Assembly (NCBI RefSeq): GCF_022321485.1
Contig: NZ_JAKOGG010000001.1
Coordinates: forward strand, 372,001-436,000
Source of the DNA: Shewanella electrica
Lineage (GTDB): Bacteria > Pseudomonadota > Gammaproteobacteria > Enterobacterales > Shewanellaceae
Length of the DNA: 64,000 nt
Direction of reading: 5' to 3'
Shown here one piece after another: positions 32,590-42,461 of the stretch. The position numbers and the translations under genes were made by a program. Below the pieces are notes generated by a model, which was not told where the DNA came from, did no database searches, and worked only from the letters and a program-made list of their open reading frames with translations. The number at the start of each line of letters is the position of its first letter. The stretch's first letter is position 1.

Positions 32590-35142
32590 GTGAAAATGAA
32601 ACATCTGCTGGTGGCTATGACCACCGCTTTGCTGCCGCTGTTGGCTGGGCCAAGTTGGGCTCAGCAAACATCGGTCACGGTGAAAGATGGCGTCATGCAA
32701 TGGCAAGATGGCTCAGAAGTTGCGTTATTTGGCGTCAACTATGCTATGCCATTTGCTTATGGTTATCGCTCGGTCAAGCAATTAGGCCTCGATCCTCAAG
32801 CGGTGATTGATATGGATGTGGATCATATCGCCCGTTTGGGGCTTGATGCCTATCGTTTGCATGTATGGGAGCGGTTGATCACCGATAAGCAGGGCAACTT
32901 GCTCGATAACGAACAACTGCGTTTGTTTGATTATCTACAGCAGCAGTTGGCGCTGCGTGGTATCAAAACCATCATCACGCCAATTGCTTGGTGGGGATCG
33001 GGTTATCCAGCGCCAGACCCAACGGAGCCGGGGTTCACCGTCGGCTACAGCAAAGTGCAGATGAATCAAGATCCCAACGCCATTGCCGCGACTGAGAACT
33101 ACCTGCGGCAACTGCTAACGCATAAAAATCCGTATACCGGCAAAACCTTGGTAACGGATGACAATGTAATTGCATTTGAGCTGTTTAATGAGCCGAAACA
33201 TGCTCAGTCACCGCAGCAAAGTGCCGCCTATGTGGAGCGACTGTTAACCACCGTACGCAGTTTGGGAGTCACTAAGCCGCTGTTCTACAACATTAGTGAA
33301 CAGGGGCCAAACCAAGCGTTTGCCAGTGCGTTGTGTAACAGTTCGCTCGACGGGGTTGCTTACCAGTGGTATCCCACCGGTTTGGTAAAAAACTCGGCGC
33401 TTCACAGTAATATGTTGCCATCAGTCGCACATTATACCGATCCGTTTAAGTCGATCGCGGCATGCCAGCAAAAAGCCAAAATGGTGTATGAGTTTGACGC
33501 GGCTGACGTGACCCAAAGTGTTATGTATCCAGCAATGGCGCGTAGTTTTCGCGAGGCGGGCTTTCAGTGGGCGACCCAGTTTGCCTATGATTCTGCCGCG
33601 CTTGCGCAGAGCAATTCTGAGTACAATACCCATTATCTGAACCTGCTGTACACGCCCGCCAAAGCCATTAGTTTGATGATTGCCGCCGAGGAGTTTCGTC
33701 AACTGCCGCGAGGATATAAAGCGGCGGAGTATCCTGCCAGCAATCGCTTTGATCACACCGCGTTGGATTATCAAGCCGATCTCAGTTTGTATGATGACGG
33801 TCAGCGTTACTACTATTCCAACAATACCCAACAAGCGCCGCAGCAAACCACAACGTTGCAGCATATTGCCGGGGTGGGTAGCTCGCCACTGGTGAGTTAC
33901 CAAGGCAATGGCGCTTACTTCCTCGATAAACAGCAAGATGGCGTATGGCGACTAGAAGTCTACCCAGATTTGTTGCCGTTACAGGACCCGCATCAGTCAC
34001 CGAGTTTGCGGCGAGAAGTCGGCCGTTTGTACCTGCACCAACGGCCAATGACGCTCTCGCTGGCGGATTTGGGCGCATCATTTGCGGTGAAAGCGCTCAA
34101 CGCCGGTAATAGTTACGCCGCGGTGGCGCAGCAGGGCCAAATAACGGTGCAACCGGGCGTATATCTGCTTGGCAGAACGACCAAGTTACTCAATAGTGTG
34201 CCGTCAACCCAAGCCAACTATTACTTGCCAGTTGTGCCAACGCCTAGCACAGCGTTGGTGCACCAGCCACAACGTCAACGCAATCTTGGCGATACGCTGA
34301 ATTTTAGCGTACAGGTTGCGGGCCAACTGCCGCAGTATCAGGTGACGATGTACCTGCGTTATCAGGGCCATAAAGATTTTACTGCACTGCCAATGTCAGC
34401 GGTGAGTGGCGACACTTACCAAGTGGACTTACCGAACGCCGCTCAATGGCAACAGCCTGGCATTCTGGAATACGCCATCAGTGTCAGTGATGGTCAGCAG
34501 CAGTTAACTTGGCCGGGGGCCAAACAAGGTACACCAGCCGACTGGGATTATGTGGATGGCGGTTATTGGCACACCTTACTTACGCCGAAAGGCACGCCGG
34601 TGACATTGTTGGCGCCAGCGACCGACCAAGGGGGCTATTACACTCCGAAAGATACCGTCTCTTGGCCAGCCACGGCGGCGACCGCTGAAGGCGCCACGCT
34701 AAAACTGGCGGTCGATCAGCAAGCGATACAACGTGGCGGTACGTTATTGCGCACGGATCTTGCCAACGATAACCAACTGAGTGGTCGCCAGCTTGGCGGT
34801 TATAACGCGCTGGCGATGAGGATACGTTCGCTCGGTAAAGATGACCGCTTGCAGTTGGGGGTAATCGCCGATGATGGGTTAGCGTGGGGCACAGATTTCC
34901 CAGTGGCGAATCAATGGCAAACCTTGGTGTTGCCGCTGGATAAGCTCAAGCCAATGGCGACGCTACTGGGGCAAGCTTTCCCTACGTTTATGCCGGTCAC
35001 CGTCGGACCATTTGCTACACAAACCTCCTTTAGCGCTGATGCGATAGCGGGGCTGCAACTGCTGTTGCCACCGTTGGGACCGCATCAAACAATGCAAACT
35101 CGAGGTATTGAAATTGCAGAGATCGCACTGGTGCAGATGTAA
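32590..35142 (+). CDS. secreted clan-A glycoside hydrolase (GH5-like) with C-terminal beta domain
   Basis: 850 residues with signal peptide (LLPLLAGPSWAQQ). An N-terminal TIM barrel like GH5/GH-A: GVNYAMPFAYG, RLHVWE, acid/base E201 in FELFNEPKH, and a nucleophile-position E301 in MVYEFDAAD. The second half carries beta-rich domains, including one with NLGDTLNFSVQVAGQLPQYQVT (fibronectin-like) and a final jelly-roll-like domain (LGGYNALAMRIRSLGKDD...QLGVIADDG), probably carbohydrate-binding. Starts at GTG 32590, six bases after GGAG; ATG 32596 is the alternative. Substrate likely a galactose-containing polymer or oligosaccharide by context; no subfamily is claimed. Confidence 0.8.
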   Translation: MKMKHLLVAMTTALLPLLAGPSWAQQTSVTVKDGVMQWQDGSEVALFGVNYAMPFAYGYRSVKQLGLDPQAVIDMDVDHIARLGLDAYRLHVWERLITDKQGNLLDNEQLRLFDYLQQQLALRGIKTIITPIAWWGSGYPAPDPTEPGFTVGYSKVQMNQDPNAIAATENYLRQLLTHKNPYTGKTLVTDDNVIAFELFNEPKHAQSPQQSAAYVERLLTTVRSLGVTKPLFYNISEQGPNQAFASALCNSSLDGVAYQWYPTGLVKNSALHSNMLPSVAHYTDPFKSIAACQQKAKMVYEFDAADVTQSVMYPAMARSFREAGFQWATQFAYDSAALAQSNSEYNTHYLNLLYTPAKAISLMIAAEEFRQLPRGYKAAEYPASNRFDHTALDYQADLSLYDDGQRYYYSNNTQQAPQQTTTLQHIAGVGSSPLVSYQGNGAYFLDKQQDGVWRLEVYPDLLPLQDPHQSPSLRREVGRLYLHQRPMTLSLADLGASFAVKALNAGNSYAAVAQQGQITVQPGVYLLGRTTKLLNSVPSTQANYYLPVVPTPSTALVHQPQRQRNLGDTLNFSVQVAGQLPQYQVTMYLRYQGHKDFTALPMSAVSGDTYQVDLPNAAQWQQPGILEYAISVSDGQQQLTWPGAKQGTPADWDYVDGGYWHTLLTPKGTPVTLLAPATDQGGYYTPKDTVSWPATAATAEGATLKLAVDQQAIQRGGTLLRTDLANDNQLSGRQLGGYNALAMRIRSLGKDDRLQLGVIADDGLAWGTDFPVANQWQTLVLPLDKLKPMATLLGQAFPTFMPVTVGPFATQTSFSADAIAGLQLLLPPLGPHQTMQTRGIEIAEIALVQM

Positions 35143-35266
35143 CTCAAACGCTGTTGAGTGTTAGTGTTTGATCTTTCAATGCGAACGCGCGATGAACGAG
35201 GTACAGTCTGCAGGCTTCGCTAATTAAGCACGCTGACTGCGACCATGCTCAACGACTTAGCTGACA

Positions 35267-35308
35267 ACATCGACATCGCGGGGAGTCTCACGCTGTGTCG
35301 ATGTTTTT
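35267..35308 (+). terminator. probable terminator after the glycoside hydrolase gene
   Basis: Arms ACATCGACA and TGTCGATGT are followed by TTTTT; the loop of 20 bases contains a secondary short stem. Lies between the hydrolase and transporter genes and just before the latter's ribosome binding site. Confidence 0.5.
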
Positions 35309-35323
35309 ATTGGGAGATAATGG

Positions 35324-36691
35324 TTGGTTGATCGTGCTTTCAACGGCTTAACTCAGCAAAAGCTGGCACTTGGCGCCGGATTTTTTGCCATGTTGTTTGC
35401 CAGCCATAGTGTGCCAGTGTTGGCTATCCCGTTTTATCAGATGCAGCTGGGCGTTGACCCATTTCTATTGAGTTTAGCGTTAGCATTACCTGTGGTTGCC
35501 GGCACAGTGATCACGCCTTGGGTCGGTTATATCAGCGACTATTGGCCACCACTTGCTGGTAAACGGAGGCCGCTGATAATCGTCGGCTGCTTATTCAGCA
35601 CATTGCTATTTGGCTGTATCTGGATGGTGCCAGCACATTGGCCCATGTTGTGGCAACTCAGCTACTTCGGCTTTTTTTACCTGCTGTTTTCTCTCGCGGC
35701 GGTGTTGGTCTCCGTTCCTACCACGAGTCTGAGCTACGAAATTACTCATGATGACTCGCAGCGCGCTGCGATTATGGAAGTAAATACCTACTTCATCAAA
35801 CTGGCCTCGGTGTTATATCAATGGTTGTTTCCGCTCGCCAGCCTAGCCATTTTTGGCTCGGTTGTGCTGGGGATCAAGTGGGTGGGATGGGGCGTTGCGT
35901 TGCTGCTGATTGGTGGCATGGGGCTGTTACCTGCATGCTTCTGTAAAGCCAAGACCTGCATCAGTCATATCACCCATGCTAAACCTCGGTTTGTGGCAAG
36001 TTTGCAGCACTTAGTGCACCACCAACGGCTTCGACTACTGATGGCTATCTGCCTATTGCAGCTGGGTGGAAGTGTGTTTGCCGCCAGTATGGATTATTAC
36101 CTTCTGGTGTATTTTGTCAGCCAAGGAGACATCGCCGATGGCGCTTATTTGAAAGGAATACTGTCCAGCGCCTATGCCATCGCCGGTTTTGCTAGTGTGC
36201 CGTTAGTCAGTTATTTACGCCGCCGCTTTGGCTCGTTAGGGGCGTTGCACTGGATACTGGTTCTGTCACTTATCGGCGGCATTGCTAAGTGGTTTCTGTT
36301 TGTTCCCGGCATCGGTGCGTGGATTGCGCTGGACTCGTTACTGTGTACCAGCGTCTGGACCGCAATGACGACTCTAGTACCGATCTTAAATGCTGATTTG
36401 AGTGATACAGAAACCCAACGACAGCAGCATCCTACCGCAGGCATGTTTGCATCCATATACAATAGCGCCACATCCATGGCGAGCATTCTGGCAATATTAG
36501 CCTCTGGTGCCGCGCTGAATTTCATTGGTTTTGATGCCGCACAAGGGGGCCATCAAACCGAGAGTTGCATCACCGCTATGCGCCTGATTTTGGCTGGTGG
36601 AACGGTGTTGTTTGGGCTCCTATCCTTGTGGTGTTTACGCAGGTATCATGTTGCCCCAAAAGGTAAATTTGTTGTTAGAGCAGACCGCTGA
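35324..36691 (+). CDS. MFS sugar transporter, GPH-like
   Basis: 455 residues, twelve predicted membrane helices. GPH/MelB-type loop features (GYISDYWPPLAGKRRPLIIVG, ATTSLSYEITHDDSQRA-like conserved loop with FIKLASVLYQ). Expected to transport a glycoside with a cation. The start is TTG 35324 with GGGAG seven bases upstream; an overlapping ATG at 35320 opens only a three-codon frame (M-V-G-stop). Lies after a terminator and before the repressor gene, suggesting it may be transcribed on its own. Confidence 0.85.
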   Translation: MVDRAFNGLTQQKLALGAGFFAMLFASHSVPVLAIPFYQMQLGVDPFLLSLALALPVVAGTVITPWVGYISDYWPPLAGKRRPLIIVGCLFSTLLFGCIWMVPAHWPMLWQLSYFGFFYLLFSLAAVLVSVPTTSLSYEITHDDSQRAAIMEVNTYFIKLASVLYQWLFPLASLAIFGSVVLGIKWVGWGVALLLIGGMGLLPACFCKAKTCISHITHAKPRFVASLQHLVHHQRLRLLMAICLLQLGGSVFAASMDYYLLVYFVSQGDIADGAYLKGILSSAYAIAGFASVPLVSYLRRRFGSLGALHWILVLSLIGGIAKWFLFVPGIGAWIALDSLLCTSVWTAMTTLVPILNADLSDTETQRQQHPTAGMFASIYNSATSMASILAILASGAALNFIGFDAAQGGHQTESCITAMRLILAGGTVLFGLLSLWCLRRYHVAPKGKFVVRADR

Positions 36692-36704
36692 CAAGAGAAA
36701 CGTT

Positions 36705-37712
36705 ATGGTAACAATCAAAGATGTCGCCCGAATCGCTGGGGTTTCAACCGCTACGGTCTCGCGAGTCATTCACAACGGCGGTCAGGTAGGCGATGCTTGC
36801 CGCGCCAAAGTCAAAAAAGTGATTGCCGAACTGGGATACCAGCCAAACGCCAACGCACAGGCCCTCGTGAGTAAGACCACCAAGGCCATTGGCGTTGTGA
36901 CTCCACGTTTGTCGATGTCATTCTTTGGCACTTTAGCCAGCGGTGTCGAAAACGCTGTCAGCGAGAACGGCTATAAACTGCTGATGGCGAACTCGCTGTA
37001 CGAGACACAATCAGAGCTGGATGCCATCCAGTCACTACGGCAGCACAACTGCCGCGCCATTATTTTGCACAGCGAATACTCCGACGAGGCCACCCTAATC
37101 CGCCTCGCTGAGGAGATCCCCGGGCTGGTGTTGGTCAATCGCTATATTCCACAAATCGCCAATCGTTGCGTATGGCTGGATAACATTCGCGGCGGGCAAT
37201 GGGTCACCGAATATTTGTTAGCGCAGGGGCATCAACAATTTGCCGCCGTCACCAGTATTTATCAAAACCGCGACCCAGCAGAGCGCCTGCAAGGCAGCCG
37301 CCAAGCCTTGATGGAACAAGGGTTGTCATTGCCGCCTGAACGCGTTGCCAAAAGCACCGCCAATATGGAAGGTGGCGAACAGGCGGTCAAAGAGCTGTTG
37401 GCACGTGGTGAAACTTTTACAGCGTTGCTGGCCTATAACGATTTAATGGCCATTGGCGCGATTCACGCATTATTTGCCGCAGGCATTCGCGTGCCAGAAG
37501 ATGTCTCCGTGGTCGGATTTGATGATTTGCCCGTTGCCAGAGCGTGCCGCCCAAGGCTGACAACGATGCATTACCCCATTGAAGAGATGGCCGCTTATGC
37601 GGTGAATCTGGCGATCAAACTCAGTAATGCCAATTGCCAGCCAACCGGACAAACCTATCTGTTCATGCCACATTTGGTGGAGCGTGATTCGGTAACAAAA
37701 GCCAGTCGCTAG
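36705..37712 (+). CDS. galR: LacI/GalR-family repressor
   Basis: 335 residues. N-terminal helix-turn-helix VTIKDVARIAGVSTATVSRV and hinge GYQPNANAQAL closely follow E. coli GalR. The periplasmic-binding-like core shares FFGTLASGVENAVS, LVNRYIPQIANRCVWLD, ERLQGSRQAL, GEQAVKELLARGETFTALLAYND and VVGFDDLPVARACRPRLTT. ATG 36705 is chosen; the open frame extends upstream into the MFS gene. It probably represses the locus at the 22183 and 22261 operators with galactose as inducer. The gene symbol follows similarity, not experiment. Confidence 0.87.
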   Translation: MVTIKDVARIAGVSTATVSRVIHNGGQVGDACRAKVKKVIAELGYQPNANAQALVSKTTKAIGVVTPRLSMSFFGTLASGVENAVSENGYKLLMANSLYETQSELDAIQSLRQHNCRAIILHSEYSDEATLIRLAEEIPGLVLVNRYIPQIANRCVWLDNIRGGQWVTEYLLAQGHQQFAAVTSIYQNRDPAERLQGSRQALMEQGLSLPPERVAKSTANMEGGEQAVKELLARGETFTALLAYNDLMAIGAIHALFAAGIRVPEDVSVVGFDDLPVARACRPRLTTMHYPIEEMAAYAVNLAIKLSNANCQPTGQTYLFMPHLVERDSVTKASR

Positions 37713-37934
37713 CAGCTCAGCCCGTGTTGGTGCACGTTGAGCGATTCACATCGTTTGAATTCCGCCGAACCGCTATGCCGTAATGTCGCCACTAAGAAAG
37801 CAATTCGGTGGCGCGTATTGATACCGGATATTGGCGTATGCCGCGAATACTGCGTAAGTTGCTTCAGTAGCACATGGGTAACACAGTAATCACCCAGTGA
37901 ATTTTTGAATATAAATGAGTGAACGATAGAAAAC

Positions 37935-37962
37935 AAAAAAGCCTGTAAAAACAGGCTTTTTT
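37935..37962. terminator. bidirectional terminator between galR and tRNA-Ile
   Basis: AAAAAAGCCTGT and ACAGGCTTTTTT around AAAA. Runs of six A and six T on opposite sides give a T-tract in both directions, so it ends the tRNA transcript (minus) and any read-through from galR (plus). Confidence 0.9.
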
Positions 37963-37973
37963 GTTGAATTTGA

Positions 37974-38050
37974 TGGTGGCCCCTCACGGACTTGAACCGT
38001 GGACCTAACGATTATGAGTCGTGTGCTCTAACCAACTGAGCTAAGGGGCC
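37974..38050 (-). tRNA. tRNA-Ile (CAT anticodon, AUA-reading)
   Basis: 77-nt tRNA with acceptor stem GGCCCCT paired to AGGGGCC, TTAGCTCAGTTGGTTAGAGC D-arm, anticodon loop CTCATAA (anticodon CAT), GGTTCAAGTCC T-loop and encoded CCA. The GGCCCC acceptor is that of the minor tRNA-Ile2, whose C34 is changed to lysidine by TilS, rather than tRNA-Met. Confidence 0.93.
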
Positions 38051-38181
38051 GTGCTAATACAAAATATTAAGCGCGTCAGAGTATACGAAGTTTCGAAAGG
38101 GTTGTCACCCCGCTTTTTGCTGAATTGAACTGTAACGCTTTCAATTGGTTAAGCGGTAAACACTTGTCGAGTTTGGGCAAT

Positions 38182-38207
38182 AAAAAACCCCGCGTTGCGG
38201 GGTTTTT
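38182..38207 (-). terminator. rpoD terminator
   Basis: AAAAACCCCGC, GTT loop, GCGGGGTTTTT: 11-bp stem just after the rpoD stop, with A-tract on the plus strand (T-tract for the minus transcript). Confidence 0.92.
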
Positions 38208-38223
38208 AGTGATTAGCTAGCGA

Positions 38224-40077
38224 TTATTCATCGAGGAACGATTTCAAAATCTCTGAACGGCTTGGGTGACGCAGTTTACGCAGTGCTTTGGCTTCGATCT
38301 GACGAATACGTTCACGAGTAACGTCGAACTGTTTACCCACTTCTTCCAAAGTGTGGTCGGTGTTCATGTCGATACCGAAACGCATACGCAGCACTTTTGC
38401 TTCACGTGCGGTCAAGCCTGCTAGCACTTCATGAGTTGCTTGTTTTAAGCTCTCACTGGTCGCGCTGTCCAGTGGCAGTTCGAGGGTAGTGTCCTCGATA
38501 AAGTCACCCAGATGTGAATCTTCATCATCACCAATTGGGGTTTCCATAGAGATTGGCTCTTTAGCGATTTTGAGCACCTTACGGATTTTGTCCTCAGGCA
38601 TCATCATGCGCTCTGCCAGCTCTTCTGGTGACGGCTCACGTCCCATCTCTTGCAGCATCTGCCGTGAAATACGGTTCAGCTTGTTGATGGTTTCAATCAT
38701 GTGTACCGGAATACGAATGGTACGTGCTTGGTCAGCGATTGAACGGGTGATTGCCTGACGGATCCACCAAGTAGCGTAAGTCGAGAATTTATAACCACGA
38801 CGGTATTCAAACTTATCTACTGCTTTCATCAAGCCGATGTTACCTTCTTGGATCAAGTCCAAGAATTGCAGACCACGGTTGGTGTATTTCTTAGCGATAG
38901 AAATAACCAGACGTAAGTTCGCTTCAACCATCTCTTTCTTCGCACGACGAGCCTTGGCTTCACCGATTGACATGCGACGGCTGATATCTTTGATGGCCAT
39001 GATGTTAAGGCCAGTTTCTGCTTCTACGGCTTGCAGTTTGGTGTGGCAGCGCAGTACATCTTCTTCCACATTTTTCAGGGCGTCAGAGTAAGGTTTGCCA
39101 GCAGCAATTTCGTCTAAGAACCATTGTGGGTTAGCTTCGTTACCGCTAAACAGCTTAACGAAGTTTTTCTTAGGCATTTTTGAGTGTTCAACACACAGCT
39201 TCATGATCAGGCGTTCTTGTACACGCACTTTATCCATCATGTTGCGCATGTTTTTCACAAGACGATCGAACTGTTTTGGTACCAGACGGAACTCTTTAAA
39301 GATTTCGCCGATTTCAAACAGTGCTCCCACCGACATTGGGTGGTTACGACCTTTTTCTTCGATAACTTTCAGTGTGTTTTCAAAAGCTGTGCGCAGTTGA
39401 GTGAAGCGTTCACGCGCTTCTTCAGGATCTGGGCCTTTGTTGCCTTCATCCTCACTGTCGCCATCTTCGTCTTCATCTTCGTCGTCATCATCCATGTCGT
39501 CTTCGTCGTCGAGATCTTCATCTGACAATTCAGAACCGATATGGGTAGCGCTTGGCCCAACGTCATCTTCATCGGGATTGACAAATCCAGAGATAATGTC
39601 AGACAAACGAATTTGGTCCGCTTCGTACTGGTCGTATTGTTCCAGAATCATTGAAATGGCTTGTGGGTATTCAGCCACAGAGCTTTGTACTTCGTTGATA
39701 CCTTCTTCAATACGCTTCGCGATCAGGATTTCACCTTCACGGGTAAGCAGTTCAACTGTACCCATTTCGCGCATGTACATGCGGACTGGGTCAGTGGTGC
39801 GGCCCAGTTCGTTTTCTACCGATGCCAATGCTGCTGCAGCTTCTTCTGCTGCATCATCGTCGGTGTTGTCTTCTGACATCATAATGTCATCGGCGTCCGG
39901 TGCTTCTTCAAACACACGAATACCCATGTCATTTATCATCTGGATAATATCTTCGATCTGGTCAGAATCGACCATGTCAGCAGGCAGATGGTCATTGACC
40001 TCGGCGTATGTTAAGTAGCCCTGCTCTTTACCTTTTGCAAGCAACAGCTTGAGTTGCGACTGCGGAGTATGATCCAT
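38224..40077 (-). CDS. rpoD: RNA polymerase sigma-70 factor
   Basis: Primary sigma factor, 617 residues. Order: region 1.1 ([16 protein letters not shown]), 1.2 ([11 protein letters not shown]), an acidic non-conserved segment, then regions 2.1-2.4 ([39 protein letters not shown]), 3 and 4.2 ([34 protein letters not shown]). The linker has a long Asp/Glu run at about residues 190-215 (the DNA shows repeats of GAT/GAA). ATG 40077 (after GGATGA) is preferred to the ATG three codons earlier. Last gene of the macromolecular-synthesis operon. A hairpin between dnaG and rpoD (40111-40142) may be a processing site. Confidence 0.98.
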   Translation of the reverse strand: MDHTPQSQLKLLLAKGKEQGYLTYAEVNDHLPADMVDSDQIEDIIQMINDMGIRVFEEAPDADDIMMSEDNTDDDAAEEAAAALASVENELGRTTDPVRMYMREMGTVELLTREGEILIAKRIEEGINEVQSSVAEYPQAISMILEQYDQYEADQIRLSDIISGFVNPDEDDVGPSATHIGSELSDEDLDDEDDMDDDDEDEDEDGDSEDEGNKGPDPEEARERFTQLRTAFENTLKVIEEKGRNHPMSVGALFEIGEIFKEFRLVPKQFDRLVKNMRNMMDKVRVQERLIMKLCVEHSKMPKKNFVKLFSGNEANPQWFLDEIAAGKPYSDALKNVEEDVLRCHTKLQAVEAETGLNIMAIKDISRRMSIGEAKARRAKKEMVEANLRLVISIAKKYTNRGLQFLDLIQEGNIGLMKAVDKFEYRRGYKFSTYATWWIRQAITRSIADQARTIRIPVHMIETINKLNRISRQMLQEMGREPSPEELAERMMMPEDKIRKVLKIAKEPISMETPIGDDEDSHLGDFIEDTTLELPLDSATSESLKQATHEVLAGLTAREAKVLRMRFGIDMNTDHTLEEVGKQFDVTRERIRQIEAKALRKLRHPSRSEILKSFLDE

Positions 40078-40206
40078 AGATATCATCCAAAACTAGGTAA
40101 CTGTTACAACGGTTTACGGCAGTTAAGGCTGCCGCGCAAACCATCAATTATATACTTTTGCACCAATCTGTGCCAGCGTGAAATTGTGCTCTGACGCTCG
40201 AAAAAC

Positions 40207-41931
40207 TTAATGTTGCGCTTTCATGGCGCTTATCAGCTTTTGTAGCTGGACCTTTTCTTCTCGGGTCAGATCTTGTTTCATGCTTAGTGCTTGGTAACGC
40301 TGCTCAATATATTGATTAGTGAGCCATACCAAGGTTTCCTTGAACCCTTGCTGTAGATGCTCATCCGCCACTTGATGCTCCCATTGAGCGACTTTTTTCA
40401 GGGTCGAAAACTGTTCGGTATCCCGATAATGTTCAAGTAGTTGTGCGCTGGTCATCGTGCTAGCACGGGTTAAATCCAGTAATTCCATTAACAGCTCTAC
40501 ACCCGGCATTTTCAGGTGTTTTAATGCCGGCTGCGGCGGCAGTTGATAACCCAAGCTTGGTTGTTGTACCACGAGGGCTATCGCTAATCTCAGCGGCGTA
40601 CCGCGTCCTTTTAATGACGGCGATGATAGGCGCTTTTGTTGGCGTGATTTAAGCCCCAACATGCGTTTCATCTGCTCGGCATTATCCATGCGCAAACGGC
40701 TGGCGAGTTGTTCCAGCATCATATTTTGCAGCACTTCATCCTGAATTTTTTCAATCAAGCTGCTGGCATGTTTAGCCAAGCTGGCTTTGTCGGCGCCATG
40801 TTGCTCGGTGAGCCCATTAAAGAGTAGTTCTTCAATGGTGATGGCGCGGTCAATTAATTGCTCAAATTCGGCTTTGCCGACTTTACGCACCATCGAATCT
40901 GGGTCTTCACCTTGCGCTAAAAACATAAAGCGTACGGTGTCGCCTGGTTTCATCAGCGGCAGGGCGGTTTCCATCGCACGCCATGCCGCTTCTTTACCGG
41001 CGTTGTCGCCGTCATAACAACACACCACTTCTTTGGCGCTGCGTAGCAACATTTGAAACTGTTCACTGGTGGTGGACGTACCAAGAGACGCCACGGCGTA
41101 ATCAATGCCAAACTGTGCTAACGCTACTACGTCCATATAGCCTTCAACGATCATTACCCGTTGTGGGTCGCGGTGTTTTTGCCGCAGTTCGTATAAGCCA
41201 TAAAGTTCGTTGCCTTTATGAAATATGGGCGTTTCTGGAGAATTCAAATATTTTGGTGTGCCATCTCCAAGCACGCGGCCACCAAATGCCACCACACGGC
41301 CACGACGGTCGCGGATGGGAAACATCAATCGATCACGGAAGCGGTCGTAACGACGGCCTTGGTCGTTGGCAATCAACATGCCCGCAGCGAGCAGTTTCTC
41401 TTGGGCATCGTTGCTTTTGCCTAACGTATTGAGAATGTTGTCCCAACCGTCTGGCGCATAGCCGATGCCAAATTGCTCGACAATCTCTGCCGAGAGACCA
41501 CGCTTTGCCACGTAGTCGTTTACTTGCTGTTGCTGTGGATGATGCTTGAGTTGCGCCTGAAAATAGTTGGCCGCAGCTTCCATGAGTTGATAGAGATCGC
41601 GACTTAACCCTTCGTCCCGGCGGGGGCCGTTGCCACGCTCGCGCGGGACTTCGAGTCCCAATTGGCCGGCAAGTTCTTCAATAGCATCAGGAAAGTCCAA
41701 CCGATCATATTCCATGACAAAGTCGATAGCGTTGCCATGAGCGCCACATCCGAAACAGTGGTAAAACTGTTTATCGCGGCTGACGGTAAATGATGGGGAT
41801 TTTTCACTGTGGAACGGACAGCAGGCAGCATAATTTTTGCCCGCCTTTTTCAAGGGAACCTTGCGTTCTATCAAGTCAACGATGTCTGTGCGAGCAACTA
41901 GCTCATTGATAAAATCACGAGGTATAGCCAT
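40207..41931 (-). CDS. dnaG: DNA primase
   Basis: 574 residues. CHC2 zinc finger at the N-terminus (CCPFHSEKSPSFTVSR, CFGCGAHG), TOPRIM core (RVMIVEGYMDVVAL, YDGDNAGKEAA) and a C-terminal helicase-interaction domain with RMLGLKSRQQKRLSSP linker. Synthesises RNA primers at the replication fork. Follows yqeY by 79 bases with a hairpin between, and precedes rpoD. Confidence 0.98.
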   Translation of the reverse strand: MAIPRDFINELVARTDIVDLIERKVPLKKAGKNYAACCPFHSEKSPSFTVSRDKQFYHCFGCGAHGNAIDFVMEYDRLDFPDAIEELAGQLGLEVPRERGNGPRRDEGLSRDLYQLMEAAANYFQAQLKHHPQQQQVNDYVAKRGLSAEIVEQFGIGYAPDGWDNILNTLGKSNDAQEKLLAAGMLIANDQGRRYDRFRDRLMFPIRDRRGRVVAFGGRVLGDGTPKYLNSPETPIFHKGNELYGLYELRQKHRDPQRVMIVEGYMDVVALAQFGIDYAVASLGTSTTSEQFQMLLRSAKEVVCCYDGDNAGKEAAWRAMETALPLMKPGDTVRFMFLAQGEDPDSMVRKVGKAEFEQLIDRAITIEELLFNGLTEQHGADKASLAKHASSLIEKIQDEVLQNMMLEQLASRLRMDNAEQMKRMLGLKSRQQKRLSSPSLKGRGTPLRLAIALVVQQPSLGYQLPPQPALKHLKMPGVELLMELLDLTRASTMTSAQLLEHYRDTEQFSTLKKVAQWEHQVADEHLQQGFKETLVWLTNQYIEQRYQALSMKQDLTREEKVQLQKLISAMKAQH

Positions 41932-41956
41932 TTATCTACCGGTTAAAGTTGAACCG

Positions 41957-41993
41957 ATGTAAACAAACAAGCCGCGCTGTTGCACGGCTTGTT
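41957..41993 (-). terminator. internal hairpin between yqeY and dnaG
   Basis: AACAAGCCG and CGGCTTGTT pair over nine bases around a 10-base loop; on the minus strand TTTGTTTAC follows. Placed as the partial terminator upstream of dnaG known in the E. coli rpsU-dnaG-rpoD operon, which keeps primase low. Position is seen, function inferred. Confidence 0.65.
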
Positions 41994-42010
41994 CATACGT
42001 TAAAACACCA

Positions 42011-42454
42011 TTATTGCAGTTTGGCTTTTATCAGTGCGCTTACCGCACCCATATCCGCTTTACCTTGCACTTTAGGTTTTAACGCTCCCATTACTTTGCC
42101 CATATCCGCCATGGATGAAGCGCCAGTTGCGGCGACCGCTTCGTCAATCAACGTTGCGATTTCTGCTTCCGTCAGCGGTTGGGGTAGAAATGATTCAATC
42201 ACTTCTACTTCCGCAGCTTCTGCCTGCGCCAGCTCCTCACGTCCTGCTGCTGTATATTGCTCTATAGCATCACGACGCTGCTTCACCATTTTGGTGAGCA
42301 CAGCCAGAACTTGAGTATCATCCAGAGTTTCGCGGGTATCCACTTCAATCTGTTTGATTGCTGCCAACGCCATACGAATAGTCCCCAATCTCACCTTATC
42401 TTTGGCGATCATGGCCTGCTTCATTGCGTCTTTTAGCTGTTCTGTCAGAGTCAT
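42011..42454 (-). CDS. GatB/YqeY domain protein
   Basis: 147 residues. YqeY pattern: LTEQLKDAMKQAMIAKDKVRLGTIRM, LDDTQVLAVLTKMVKQRRDAIEQYTAAGREELA, and KGKADMGAVSALIK at the C-terminus. Related to the tail of amidotransferase subunit GatB, which contacts tRNA; role in bacteria not settled. Seven bases after rpsU, the usual place in this operon in Shewanella and relatives. Confidence 0.93.
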   Translation of the reverse strand: MTLTEQLKDAMKQAMIAKDKVRLGTIRMALAAIKQIEVDTRETLDDTQVLAVLTKMVKQRRDAIEQYTAAGREELAQAEAAEVEVIESFLPQPLTEAEIATLIDEAVAATGASSMADMGKVMGALKPKVQGKADMGAVSALIKAKLQ

Positions 42455-42461
42455 AATAGGA

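Noticed and set aside
37709-37987. 92-codon minus-strand frame next to tRNA-Ile
   Set aside because: It runs through a terminator and the 3' end of the tRNA, and has no recognisable domain.
39401-40018. Plus-strand 205-codon Ser-rich frame
   Set aside because: It is antisense to rpoD and its serine runs are the complement of the acidic codons.
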